Shown one piece after another: positions 31,975 through 41,139 of a stretch of DNA of 41,139 nt. Below the pieces are notes generated by a model that was not told the origin of the DNA, ran no database searches, and saw only the letters and a list, made by a program, of their open reading frames with translations. How positions within the stretch are numbered: position 1 is the stretch's first letter; each line of letters starts with the position of its first letter. A program made the position numbers and the translations under genes. Source of the DNA: DATKZH01 sp035528065 (lineage in GTDB: Bacteria > Planctomycetota > Planctomycetia > Pirellulales > Thermoguttaceae); contig DATKZH010000121.1 in NCBI GenBank assembly GCA_035528065.1, positions 1-41,139 of the forward strand, read 5' to 3'.

Positions 31975-34900
31975 TCACTTCTCCCGTGCGTCTTCGATTT
32001 GCCGCTCGAGTTGGCGGACCTTCTCGTGGACGTCGCCGAAACGTGGCGGCCAGCTTTGGCCGTCGAGTTCGCCAACGGTCTCCAACGCCTGGTCCCACTG
32101 CTCCTGGTAGATCTGGGCGCCGGCCAGGTTCAGCAGCCCGGTGGGTTCGAGTGCGCGGATTCGGGCGACCTGCCGCCAGTGGACGATCGCTTCGTCCCAG
32201 CGGTCTTGCCCTTGGCGAATCTCGGCCAGCATGGTGTGGCTTTCCGACTCGCTGGGGAGCATCTCGACGATGGAGGTGTACGCCCGTTCCGCATCCTGCA
32301 GACGGTCGAGCTTCTCCAAACGCGTGCCGAGGTTCTTGTACCGCCCGATGTCGCGTCGCAAAAGTTGCAGCGAATCGAGCAACTGCTGCACGGCCCCTTC
32401 TTCGTCCTGCTGCTTGTCGTAGCACTCGATCAGCTTGTCGTGCGTCTGCTGGTCGTCGGGCTCGACTTCGCAGGCCAGTTTCAGTTGGGCGATTGCCTTG
32501 TCGAACTGATTTCCGTCGAAGTAGACCTCGCCGAGCGCTTTGCGGACGATCGGCTTCTCCTGCTTGGCCTCTTCGCACTGGCGATCCAGCTCGGCCACGT
32601 AGGCGTCCAGATCGGGCGAGTCGCGGAGCACCTGCCTGAGCGTATTCAGTGCCTCTCGGCGTTCGTCGTGCTGCGGTCCCCAACAGACGATCGCCTCGCA
32701 GGCCGCGTCGACCGCTCCGACCGTGTCCTTCAAGCCGGCGTATGCCCGGGCCATCTCCCGACAGTAGGTCGAGAGCGTACCGTCGCCGACGCCGCGCCCC
32801 GGATGGGTCCGCTTGTGCAGCGAAACCAACTCCTGGTAGTAGGCGGCCGACTGCTCGTAGAGCCGCGTGTCCAGGCAGCCCCAGGCCAACGCGGCCATGT
32901 TGCCCTCCGTCCAGCGGCCGCCTTGGTGGAAGTGCTCGTCGGTCTGCTGCCACAGCGCGACGAGTTCCTCCGGCTTGTCGCTGTGGAAGTACGCCTCCAT
33001 CAACAGCACCCGATAATCCATGCTGTCGGGCCGAAGAGCGACGAGCGGGCGGAGGATCGGGATCGACTCGGCGTGGCGATCCCGGTTGTGCAGATAGGAT
33101 ATCAGCGTCCGCTGTCCCTGCTCGCCCAGGACCTTTTGTTTGTGGGCGGTCATCATGATTTCGATGGCGCGGTCGAAATGGTGCAGCCCGTGCCAGAGGT
33201 AATCCGCGATGTGCTCCACCGCCGCTCCCGACTGCTTTCGCCGGGCGTAGACTTCCTCGGCGGTTTGCGCGAAGACGTCTTCCTTCTCCGTCCAGTACCA
33301 GTTGCTCTGCCAGTAGATCGAGCGGTTGCGGCCCTGGCCGGAGTCGAGATCCCGTCGCAACTCGGCCACCACGATCTTCAGCAGCCGGTCTTCCAGGTCG
33401 TCCAGTTGTTTCACTTCCGTTCGCCAGTACCCCAGGTTCGAGGCGTGATGTCGCCACCCGTCGTCGTTGACCAGCCGGAACCAACTCGGCTCCTGCTCGA
33501 TCCGCTCGATCAGGAACTCCAGGCCGTCGCGCGCCCCGGCCAGATCGTGCAGCGTGTGGGCCACCCGGCCGACGATCGACTGGTAGTTGCTGGTCTGCTG
33601 CTCGAGCACGCCTGGCAAGTGGGTGAAGGCAAAGGCCCGCAGATCGGCGGTCATGCTCGGGAACTTCTTGTCCCGGGCGACGTGATAGACGTCGCAGAGC
33701 CGGTCGATCAGGGCGTAGCGGTGGTCGTGGTCGGCCGTTGCCAACTCGTCGCGGAGTTTGCGTTCCAGTGCCCGGTAGAGCACCTCCCCGGTCCCCAGCG
33801 AAACGTCGCCGTCGGACTGCAGGGCGTCGCGATAAAGCCGATACAGCCTTTCGGTGAGCCAATACGTTTGCTGCTTGTGAACGGGGTGCTGGAGTTGATC
33901 GAGAAGGGCCTTTTCGCCACGTGCGAAGTGTTTTTGCGATTCGAGGTACTGGATCAGGGAGTCCAGGGGGCCGTTGGCGTCGACCGGCAAGACGCCGTCG
34001 TTGGCATCCTCGTACTCGATCAGTGCCGCATCGAGCAGATCGATGGCCGCATCGTGCCGGGAGTATCCCCACCGGGTCTCGGCCAGGCGATAGGCGATGT
34101 GCAGCCGATCGACGGAGCCTGGAGTCGCCTGCCGGTGCAGGGCCTCCAACTGCCGCAGTTGCTCGTCGGCCAGTTCCTGCTGGGTGATGGCGCCCAGGCC
34201 GGCGAGGAAGTCGGCCATCAATCGCGGCTCGCCGGGACTCCACGCCCGCTTGAAGGCCCGTTGCATGGCCGCCAGGGCCTTTTCGACGTGCGGCCCGGGC
34301 TGGTTGATCACTTCGGCCGAACGGCGCTCGACCAGCAGTTCCAACAGATCGAGCGCCCGGTGGTCGACGTCCGTCTTCGCCCGGCCGCGGACTTCAACCA
34401 GGCGCGCGACGATCGCATCGGCGGTGGCTTCCTTGCGGACTTCCGAGAGCACCGACCCCATGCCGCCCAGGAACGGATAGACCTTCGCGGCCGTGTGACC
34501 GACGACCGCGTCGGGCAGGCCGGCCAGCAGGCGGAATTCGTGCGTGGCCTGGTAGAACTGCTGAAGGTATCCCAGGTAATTCTGCGGATAGCCCGACTTC
34601 TCGAACAGGGCGGCGAAGACCAGCAGCACCTCCTCGTCGAAATCGTCCGGCACTTTGCCGTCGTCGCGTTGCCAGGGGCTCAGCTTGGCCGAAAGCCAGT
34701 TGCTCAGTTGCCATTCCTCGGTGAACTGGTAGGCCGCGATCCGTGCCCGCTCGTAGGCCGCCCGGTCGTCGACGACCATGTACCAGTCGGCCAGCGTGCG
34801 GTACTCGGCCGGTCCGAGTTCGTCGGCGGCCTCCACGATCTCGAACAGCTCGATGGCCTTGTCGATCTGGCCTCGCTCGGCGTAGATGCGGCCCAGCGAC

Positions 34901-37900
34901 AGACGCCAGAAGTTGTCGGCGTCTTCCGGTCGAATCCACTCTTCGAGACTCTCGACCAGGGCGTCCGGCCGGTCCAGGGCGATCAGCAGTTGATACTTGA
35001 ACAGCTTCCAACGGACGTCCTGCGCGTCGGCCTCGATGCCCCGATCGAGATACCCGAGCAGACGATCGGCCAGTTGCGGGTCCGCGTCCTTCCGGGCAGC
35101 CAAATTGGCCAGCATGACGAGATACCGGTGGCGGAGCACCTCTTCCAACCGCTGCTGGGAATCGGCGTTCGCGTCGATGACCGGCGGCTTCGGGCCGACG
35201 AACTCCCAACATGCCTCTTGCACTTCGTCGAGGTTGCGACCCAGCCGCACGTCGAGGTAGAGCCGTTCGACTTCCAGCCACGGGCGGAGCGCCTCGGGCT
35301 GCTTCGGCATCTCCTCTTGCAGGCACTCGGAAAAGTCCTCGCGGGCCGTTCGAAGGTTCTTGCTCTGAAGGTCCCGCAGTTCGCTGCGCGAGAGTTCCTC
35401 CTGGTGCTCGACGGCCCCCATCAAGCCTTCGTAACGGGCCTGGACCATCCGGTCGGTCAGCCGATACAGCGCCTCCACCTGGATCCGAAGTTGATCCTCC
35501 GACGGGGCCGCGTAAGACTGCTTTTCGAGGATGGCGAACGCTTCGGCTTGAATTGCCGCCGACCACGGCTGGCCCAGCAGGGCGTCGAACAGTTGCGTGT
35601 AGGAATTCCGGCACCGGTGTTTCTCTACCTGTAGCCGCAGGAATTCCAGCAACTCTTCGGCATTGCGGTGACTGCGGAGCACGTACAGCAACGGCTGGGC
35701 CAGCCGGTTCCTGCCCTCCGCATCCTTCTCGGCCAGCCAGCGCTGCCGCAGCCCGTCGGCGATGAGTTTCCACGTGGGGGCCTCGACCGCCGGGTCGTTC
35801 GGCGCGATCCAGTTGACCAGCCGTTGGATCTCGTCGGGCGTGAGTTCCTCGATCTGCGTCGTCAGGGTCTCGGCGGCCCATTTCCGCACGCGGCGGCACT
35901 GGTCGGTTTGGTGGAACCGGTCATCCTGCATGATCCGCTCGGCGACCACGGCGCGGCTTTCGTGCCGGGCGAAAAAGATCGCGGCGGCGGCCAAGGGCTC
36001 CAGCCACCGCTCCTCGATCCGGTCGGTGTAGAGGTTGTATCCCCGGCCCAGCGCGGCGCCCGCCGCGGCGTCGAGCCGGGCGCCCACCTCCGCCTTCAGC
36101 GGGCCGGATGCCCGGCTTTCCTCCAACCACCGGGAGATCAACCCGTCGGCCTCCTCGACCCGGTCGGTGCGGATCAGCGCCGTCAGATACTGTGAATAGG
36201 GCGAACTGCTCGGCGGGTCGCGATCGATCCACGCGGCCAGGTAATCGGCCAGATCCGGGTAGCGACCTTGTTGCCGCAGGTACTGCGCGTAGAGGTTTCG
36301 CAGGGACTCTTCTTCATACGGAAACCACTTGGCCTCGTCGCTGATCACGCCGTCCAGCCAGGCGTAAGCGGCCGCGTAGTCGCGGGCGTTGGCCAATGCC
36401 TGGGCGTATTGTTGCTGGGCGCTGTAATCGTGCGGATACTCTTCGGCCAGTTGCCGTTGCAGCCCAAGCGCCCGGTCCGACTGGCCCGTTTGCTGCAAGT
36501 AGTTGACCCGCTGCTGGGTCCATTGTTTCATCGCGTTTAGATGGGCCGCCTGACGCTCGTAGACGGGCTTGAGGACGTCAAGCAGTGCGAGCATCTCGTT
36601 GGCCTCGAAGATCCCCGACGCCTGCCCCCGCAAGTGCTCGGCGAGAAAGTAATCAGCCGCTTGCGGCTTCGCAAGCGCGCCCGCTTCCCCGAGAATCCTC
36701 TCCCTCAATTCCTCCCGCCGCCGGCTGACGTTGAGTACCGCATCGCGGACCCATCGCATGCCCGGCTTTCCGGCGGCCGACTGCTCGGCCTTGTCCAGCC
36801 GCTCCATCACGCGGTCCCATTGCTGGTTGCCGGCGAAGTGCAACAGCAGCGCGAACTGGTCGTCGAAGGTGGCCTTGCCGTCGGCGTCCGCTTGCTTGGC
36901 GTCGGCGGTGCTCACCGGCGGCTCGTGGAGGAATTGCACGCGGTCGCGCCCGGCCAACTCCTTTTTCCATTGCTGATCGAAGGCGTCGGCCGTGAGCAAC
37001 TTGAACTCCTGCGTGATGAGCACGGTGCGGCGGCCTTGGGCGTCGAGGTGCTCGATCCGCCCGGCCCACCAGCAATCCGCCACTTCCACAAAGTCCTCGA
37101 ATCGGGTGGACGAGGTGACGTTACCCTGATAGCGGCTCTCGATCGAGAGGACCACGTGCCGGGCCGTGTCGATCAGCACGTGGTCCTGCCTGTGCGGGAC
37201 GTCGGGGTCCGTCAGGATGAGAAGCAACCGCGCGTTGCCTTGCGGCTTCAACTCGACCGAATGACGGGGATAAGTGCGCTCGATCGATCGCAGGGCATAG
37301 CCTTCCAGGCCCAGCGGCGGGTTGCCGAGGTCTTCGCTCTGGGAATCCCGCAGGCGGCCGAGTTGGAAGGTTTTGGAGAAAACGCCTCGCTCCCGCCCAT
37401 CGCACCAACTGACGGTTTCGTTCGAACCGTTTCCCCCGTCGAGAATGAGCCAGGCTGTGGGAGATGCCAACGCGAGCGATTGGGAGCGAGACGTGAGGTT
37501 GTTCCAGCGGGCGTCGAAGGATTCCCAGCGCCGTTGCACTTGCAGCCCGCCGTCCAGCGCGGCGAGTTGCCCGTTGCGCAGCAGGCTCTCGGCCAGGGCC
37601 TTCGCTTCGGCCGGCCAGGCGGGTTGGGGTTGTTCGACCGTTTCCTTCGGCGGTGCGGGTAGATGCGGGAAGAGGGTGTTGACCCACTGCGTGTAATTCT
37701 GCGGATAGTAGCCCGACTGGCCGTAGCGTTCGAAGTTGAGCGTGCCGCCTGCGACGGCGAACAAGCCTCGGTTGGGAGCCCGCCAGCGGCCGTTGTACTC
37801 GAGCCCGAGCCGAAACCCGACGGATCCTGCCCCATCGAAATCGTAGCTGGCCTGCCAATTTCCAAGAACAGGTCGTGGCGATGCGACAATTCGGTTCATC

Positions 37901-40900
37901 GACTGTCCGGGCGGCGCCATGCCCGGCTCGCCCTCGAATTCCGGAAACCCCTCGGCGTCGACCACCTTCTTGAAATCTCCCTCGATTTCGCCGCCCGGTT
38001 CGTCTTCATGTGCGACTAGTATCTCGTCCACGCGCCCGTCAAAGGTTTGGTCTTCCCCCCAGGAGAACCTCATCGGGCCGTTGACGTCCCAGAGTCGCCC
38101 CGAGCGTTCGCCTGCTGTGGTCAAAACAGTCCCGTCCGTGCTGACAAGCTCCATTCCCAAAACGAAGTTAGTCCTCAGAGCGGGGATCCCTTCCCACTGC
38201 GGCAACATCTGCGACAACATCTGCGCGTCGCGTCCCAATCCCATCAGTTCGGCAAGCACGTTGCGGCGGAGACCCAGCCGCCAGTTGCCGGCCAGGCGCA
38301 TCTGCTGTTGTCTCAGCTCGAAGTTCGCGTTTTCCCGTCCTTCGGCGAAGAACTTTTCGGCGTCGGTCATCTGGAAGCGGCGTTTCACCCCGAAACGCTC
38401 GCGGTCTTCGTCGCTCTCCAGCACCAACAGCGACGTATACGGCGTGATGATGTTGTACTCTTCCGACAGGGCGATGATCTCGTCCTGGATCGGCTGCGAC
38501 GTGCCTTCTTGGAGCAGTGCGTCGAGGTGCCTTCGGGCCCAGAGCCGCGGAATGAACGAGTTGCTCTGCACGCCGTCCTCGAGCACGACCGGCTGGCGGA
38601 AACGCACCGGCCGGCCGTCCTGCGTGCCGGTGACCACGACTTCGCCGGCCTGGTCCTCGCCCGTCGGCAGGTACCGCCCCAAGAGGATCTGCTGCGAGCC
38701 GGCCGGGATGTTGGGCAACACTTCCGGATAGACCTTGACCATCTCCAGCCCCGGGAAGGCGACCTTCAAGTCGCGGATGCCTGGCCGGGCGATCTCGCCG
38801 AGCAACTCCCGGGCGATCGTTTCGGGGCCTTGCTGGCCGGAGATCTGGCGGAACGACCCGCCGCCGAGCGAAGCGATCGTCCGCAGCACCACCGCCTCGA
38901 AGCTGCTGCCCACGGTGACCGCGTGGAACGTGCCGGCCCGATCCTGGTAAAGCCGCTTCAGTCGCTTACCGAACGCCACCGGATCGCCGTCGCCGACCGT
39001 GACGATGCCGTCGCCGACGTAGATCACGTGGGTCTTCGGCCCGGATTGCTCCAAAGCCGAAGCAAACGCCTTGTCCAGATCGGTCCAGCCCAGCGAGACG
39101 CGATCGTCGAGGAACCGCCGGGCCAGCTCCACGTTGGTTTCGTCGGCCGGCACGGGCTCCTCGAAGACCCATCGGCAATCAACGTCGCAGACGGCCAGGT
39201 TGATCCGGTCCTCCGGCGTGAGCGACTGCAACAACGAGGCGACGAACGTCGACTGGGTCGCCCGGTCGGATCGACTCAACGAGGCGGACGTGTCGGCCAG
39301 GATCAGCACCTCCATCGGCTGGCCGTCGGGCAAAACGTCCCGCTGCCACTGGCCGTCTTCCGCCGGCGGAGTGAGTTGCAGCATGAAGTAGCCGTCCTTG
39401 CCACGCTGGTGCGGGATCATCACCAGCTCCGACTGCCGCCCGTCCACCTCGACCACGACCTCGAAATCGCGATCGGGCGTGTACTCCTGGGCCGTGAACT
39501 CGACGTGCGCGGAGTGCTCCGTGCGATCGATCCGCGCCATGTGCGTCGGGGAGGCGACCTCGGCCAGCGGCATCGCCGAATAGACCCGTACGTCGATCGC
39601 CAGCTCCTCCAGCGGGTTCTCCTTGAGCATCTCGCTCTGCAGGGCGTAGCTGTAACGGTAGCTGTTCCCGCGGAGCGGCAAGACCTGGGTGTAGGTGATC
39701 TTGATCCGCTTTCGGGAATGGGCAAAGATCGGAAACACGCGGGCCTTGAAGATGTTGCCGCCGGTCCATTCGAGCAGGCCGGGGTCGCGCTTCTCGCGGA
39801 GGATGGTTTCATAGATCTCCCGGGCGCGCTGTTTCTCGACCACGTCGGCCTCGACCATCTTGTCGTCGATCCACATGGCGAACCCGGAGATCGAGGCGTC
39901 CTGCGGCAGCGGGAAGTAGAAGATGCCTTCGGTGCGGCTGTCGGTGTGGTTGACGAACGATTCGTCGATTTCGGTCAGGGCGATCTGGTCGCGGATGGTG
40001 ACGTTCACCTTGTGGTGGCCGATCGTCAGCGGCTTGTTCTGGCCGTCGACGTTGGCGATCAGCGAGCCGACCGATTCGTTGTTGGTCGTCCCTTCGAAGC
40101 CGGCCAGCCAGAGCGGGACCTGCTGCCCGGTGAGATCGACGACTTCCTCGCCGTCGATCCGATAGAGCCGCGTTCCCTCGACCTTGACCGTCTGTCCGCC
40201 GGGGCCGACGACCTCCAGCGGGGCCTTGGGCTCGGCCGTGATCTTCAGCGTGCCCGAGGAGACACGGATCAGGTTCGGCCGGACCACTTCGACCAGCGAG
40301 CCGGGGCCCAGCGTGACGTCGGTCTGCTTGACCAGCCGCAGCGCGACGGCGTTGGCCCCGCGGCGATCGGTCCGCACCCAGTCGCCCGGTTTGAGCAGGA
40401 TGCGGCCGTCGACGGGCGTGAAACGGCTGTGCATCACCGGCTTGACGGACACGATCCCCTGCACGTCGGTGATTTTGCCCACGCGGCCGTCTTCGGTGAG
40501 CGTGTTGCCAACGACGAAGAGGTCCTCGGGCAGCGGCTTGTCGACGGCCAGCACGTCGAGCCGGGCGATCGGCTCCAGCCGGCCGTTGCGATCGGCCGTC
40601 GCCTCCAACGAGCGGAGCATTTGCGTGTCGGCGTCGGCCAGGGCTTCGAGGCGGATGTTGCCGTCGGGGGCGGGGAACTCGATCCGGTAAACGTCGCACC
40701 GGACGCCGTCGCGGACCACCTGCTGCGTCGGACGCGCACCGAGCAGGGCCTTGCGATCGGCCGGCGCCGGAAGTTCCAACAGCGCCAGCAGGTCGAGCCC
40801 GGGGCGGTCGGCGGGGAAGTAGACACAAGGCTTCGCGGCGGCCCGATTGGCCTGCTCGTCGATCTGCCACAACCGGTTGCCGTGGGCGATCCGGTAGGTG

Positions 40901-41139
40901 CCGTCGGCGTGGTTCCATCGCAGCCGGTTCGTTCGCGTGGCGAAAACCGGGTCGGTTTCTCCATCGCGGACGACCTGAAGATGGAGCGTCTCGGCCGTGG
41001 CGACCTTTTCGAGTACGTTCTCGAAGGCTACCGCCGAATCGTCCTTGAACAACGACGACCAGAAACAGGCAATCGCCACGGCCGCCGCTGCGGCGGTGGC
41101 TGCCAGAGTCCTCAGGGCTAAGACGAACATGCGGCGTCT
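31975..41139 (-). CDS. giant FecR/VIT/VWA/TPR protein, probably truncated by the window edge
   Basis: At least 3051 residues (numbered from the Met at 41130). A transmembrane segment at about 5-24 is followed by an outer-membrane-lipoprotein-like beta region (35-215), a FecR-type domain (about 220-330, VGKITDVQGIVSVKP), a VIT domain (about 370-505), and a VWA domain (about 600-790) with an intact MIDAS set: DTSAS at 612-616, Thr in GWTDLD and Asp in VGDG. After a linker and a second lipoprotein-like region, about 1700 residues are TPR-like helical repeats. The frame is open through the window edge (three more codons), and the ATG at 41130 has no ribosome binding site, so a cytoplasmic N-terminal part probably lies outside. 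Such proteins may be membrane-anchored scaffolds or signalling proteins. The function is unknown. Confidence 0.85.
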   Translation of the reverse strand, partial: RRRMFVLALRTLAATAAAAAVAIACFWSSLFKDDSAVAFENVLEKVATAETLHLQVVRDGETDPVFATRTNRLRWNHADGTYRIAHGNRLWQIDEQANRAAAKPCVYFPADRPGLDLLALLELPAPADRKALLGARPTQQVVRDGVRCDVYRIEFPAPDGNIRLEALADADTQMLRSLEATADRNGRLEPIARLDVLAVDKPLPEDLFVVGNTLTEDGRVGKITDVQGIVSVKPVMHSRFTPVDGRILLKPGDWVRTDRRGANAVALRLVKQTDVTLGPGSLVEVVRPNLIRVSSGTLKITAEPKAPLEVVGPGGQTVKVEGTRLYRIDGEEVVDLTGQQVPLWLAGFEGTTNNESVGSLIANVDGQNKPLTIGHHKVNVTIRDQIALTEIDESFVNHTDSRTEGIFYFPLPQDASISGFAMWIDDKMVEADVVEKQRAREIYETILREKRDPGLLEWTGGNIFKARVFPIFAHSRKRIKITYTQVLPLRGNSYRYSYALQSEMLKENPLEELAIDVRVYSAMPLAEVASPTHMARIDRTEHSAHVEFTAQEYTPDRDFEVVVEVDGRQSELVMIPHQRGKDGYFMLQLTPPAEDGQWQRDVLPDGQPMEVLILADTSASLSRSDRATQSTFVASLLQSLTPEDRINLAVCDVDCRWVFEEPVPADETNVELARRFLDDRVSLGWTDLDKAFASALEQSGPKTHVIYVGDGIVTVGDGDPVAFGKRLKRLYQDRAGTFHAVTVGSSFEAVVLRTIASLGGGSFRQISGQQGPETIARELLGEIARPGIRDLKVAFPGLEMVKVYPEVLPNIPAGSQQILLGRYLPTGEDQAGEVVVTGTQDGRPVRFRQPVVLEDGVQSNSFIPRLWARRHLDALLQEGTSQPIQDEIIALSEEYNIITPYTSLLVLESDEDRERFGVKRRFQMTDAEKFFAEGRENANFELRQQQMRLAGNWRLGLRRNVLAELMGLGRDAQMLSQMLPQWEGIPALRTNFVLGMELVSTDGTVLTTAGERSGRLWDVNGPMRFSWGEDQTFDGRVDEILVAHEDEPGGEIEGDFKKVVDAEGFPEFEGEPGMAPPGQSMNRIVASPRPVLGNWQASYDFDGAGSVGFRLGLEYNGRWRAPNRGLFAVAGGTLNFERYGQSGYYPQNYTQWVNTLFPHLPAPPKETVEQPQPAWPAEAKALAESLLRNGQLAALDGGLQVQRRWESFDARWNNLTSRSQSLALASPTAWLILDGGNGSNETVSWCDGRERGVFSKTFQLGRLRDSQSEDLGNPPLGLEGYALRSIERTYPRHSVELKPQGNARLLLILTDPDVPHRQDHVLIDTARHVVLSIESRYQGNVTSSTRFEDFVEVADCWWAGRIEHLDAQGRRTVLITQEFKLLTADAFDQQWKKELAGRDRVQFLHEPPVSTADAKQADADGKATFDDQFALLLHFAGNQQWDRVMERLDKAEQSAAGKPGMRWVRDAVLNVSRRREELRERILGEAGALAKPQAADYFLAEHLRGQASGIFEANEMLALLDVLKPVYERQAAHLNAMKQWTQQRVNYLQQTGQSDRALGLQRQLAEEYPHDYSAQQQYAQALANARDYAAAYAWLDGVISDEAKWFPYEEESLRNLYAQYLRQQGRYPDLADYLAAWIDRDPPSSSPYSQYLTALIRTDRVEEADGLISRWLEESRASGPLKAEVGARLDAAAGAALGRGYNLYTDRIEERWLEPLAAAAIFFARHESRAVVAERIMQDDRFHQTDQCRRVRKWAAETLTTQIEELTPDEIQRLVNWIAPNDPAVEAPTWKLIADGLRQRWLAEKDAEGRNRLAQPLLYVLRSHRNAEELLEFLRLQVEKHRCRNSYTQLFDALLGQPWSAAIQAEAFAILEKQSYAAPSEDQLRIQVEALYRLTDRMVQARYEGLMGAVEHQEELSRSELRDLQSKNLRTAREDFSECLQEEMPKQPEALRPWLEVERLYLDVRLGRNLDEVQEACWEFVGPKPPVIDANADSQQRLEEVLRHRYLVMLANLAARKDADPQLADRLLGYLDRGIEADAQDVRWKLFKYQLLIALDRPDALVESLEEWIRPEDADNFWRLSLGRIYAERGQIDKAIELFEIVEAADELGPAEYRTLADWYMVVDDRAAYERARIAAYQFTEEWQLSNWLSAKLSPWQRDDGKVPDDFDEEVLLVFAALFEKSGYPQNYLGYLQQFYQATHEFRLLAGLPDAVVGHTAAKVYPFLGGMGSVLSEVRKEATADAIVARLVEVRGRAKTDVDHRALDLLELLVERRSAEVINQPGPHVEKALAAMQRAFKRAWSPGEPRLMADFLAGLGAITQQELADEQLRQLEALHRQATPGSVDRLHIAYRLAETRWGYSRHDAAIDLLDAALIEYEDANDGVLPVDANGPLDSLIQYLESQKHFARGEKALLDQLQHPVHKQQTYWLTERLYRLYRDALQSDGDVSLGTGEVLYRALERKLRDELATADHDHRYALIDRLCDVYHVARDKKFPSMTADLRAFAFTHLPGVLEQQTSNYQSIVGRVAHTLHDLAGARDGLEFLIERIEQEPSWFRLVNDDGWRHHASNLGYWRTEVKQLDDLEDRLLKIVVAELRRDLDSGQGRNRSIYWQSNWYWTEKEDVFAQTAEEVYARRKQSGAAVEHIADYLWHGLHHFDRAIEIMMTAHKQKVLGEQGQRTLISYLHNRDRHAESIPILRPLVALRPDSMDYRVLLMEAYFHSDKPEELVALWQQTDEHFHQGGRWTEGNMAALAWGCLDTRLYEQSAAYYQELVSLHKRTHPGRGVGDGTLSTYCREMARAYAGLKDTVGAVDAACEAIVCWGPQHDERREALNTLRQVLRDSPDLDAYVAELDRQCEEAKQEKPIVRKALGEVYFDGNQFDKAIAQLKLACEVEPDDQQTHDKLIECYDKQQDEEGAVQQLLDSLQLLRRDIGRYKNLGTRLEKLDRLQDAERAYTSIVEMLPSESESHTMLAEIRQGQDRWDEAIVHWRQVARIRALEPTGLLNLAGAQIYQEQWDQALETVGELDGQSWPPRFGDVHEKVRQLERQIEDAREK

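Noticed and set aside
31257..32639. Plus-strand open frame across the gene-free spacer into the giant gene
   Set aside because: The sequence is Arg-rich and pattern-free, and the second half is antisense to recognisable TPR coding sequence.
31891..41121. Two long plus-strand open frames (ending near 35634 and 41121) opposite the giant gene
   Set aside because: The composition mirrors the antisense of TPR and VWA coding sequence; no motif or ribosome binding site supports them.

Overview
The window looks like chromosomal DNA of a planctomycete, most likely of the Pirellulales. The sequence is GC-rich. The gene content is characteristic of that group: a J-domain-like N-terminus fused to a proline-rich membrane protein, a multidomain protein combining a propeller, CxxCH motifs and a formylglycine-generating-enzyme-like fold, a Tat-exported Gfo/Idh/MocA oxidoreductase, a very large FecR/VIT/VWA/TPR protein, and many dissimilar long palindromes scattered between genes. 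This placement is inference; there is no rRNA or marker gene in the window. I recognised no tRNA, rRNA, CRISPR array, prophage or IS transposase.

Layout. 1-2.5 kb: minus-strand genes for an App1-like phosphatase, a small membrane protein and GreA. 3.0-6.3 kb: plus-strand PAP2-like lipoprotein and the J-like membrane protein. 6.4-8.0 kb: minus-strand pair of a tiny GatC/AtzG-like protein and an amidase, joined by an ATGA overlap. 8.4-14.6 kb: plus-strand run of the 1362-aa secreted multidomain protein, a secreted trypsin-fold protease, a 70-aa protein homologous to that protease's N-terminal domain, and a HAD hydrolase. 14.6-17.1 kb: divergent pair of a GH43-type propeller protein (minus) and a Tat-exported oxidoreductase (plus). 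17.4-21.1 kb: a SixA-like phosphatase facing a minus-strand run of serA, a DUF2520 protein and a parD/parE toxin-antitoxin pair. 21.6 kb: purN. 22.7-26.5 kb: minus-strand flavoprotein, small basic protein, RRM RNA-binding protein and a secreted beta-sandwich protein. 26.9-30.3 kb: SWIM-SNF2 helicase. 30.4-31.1 kb: orphan NarL-type response regulator with a terminator-like hairpin in its leader. 32.0 kb to the right edge: one enormous minus-strand gene, whose N-terminus probably lies outside the window.

Housekeeping genes (greA, serA, purN) alternate with exported proteins of unknown substrate. The observations most worth following are the protease with its stand-alone N-terminal-domain paralogue; the fused ThuA-like/propeller/CxxCH/FGE-like protein, which carries a mobile-looking palindrome inside its reading frame; the 14-residue repeat in the PAP2-like lipoprotein; the GatC-like partner of the amidase; the hairpin and promoter-like signals ahead of the response regulator; and the unusual density and variety of palindromic repeats. 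Start codons were set by Shine-Dalgarno matches and by where recognisable protein sequence begins.
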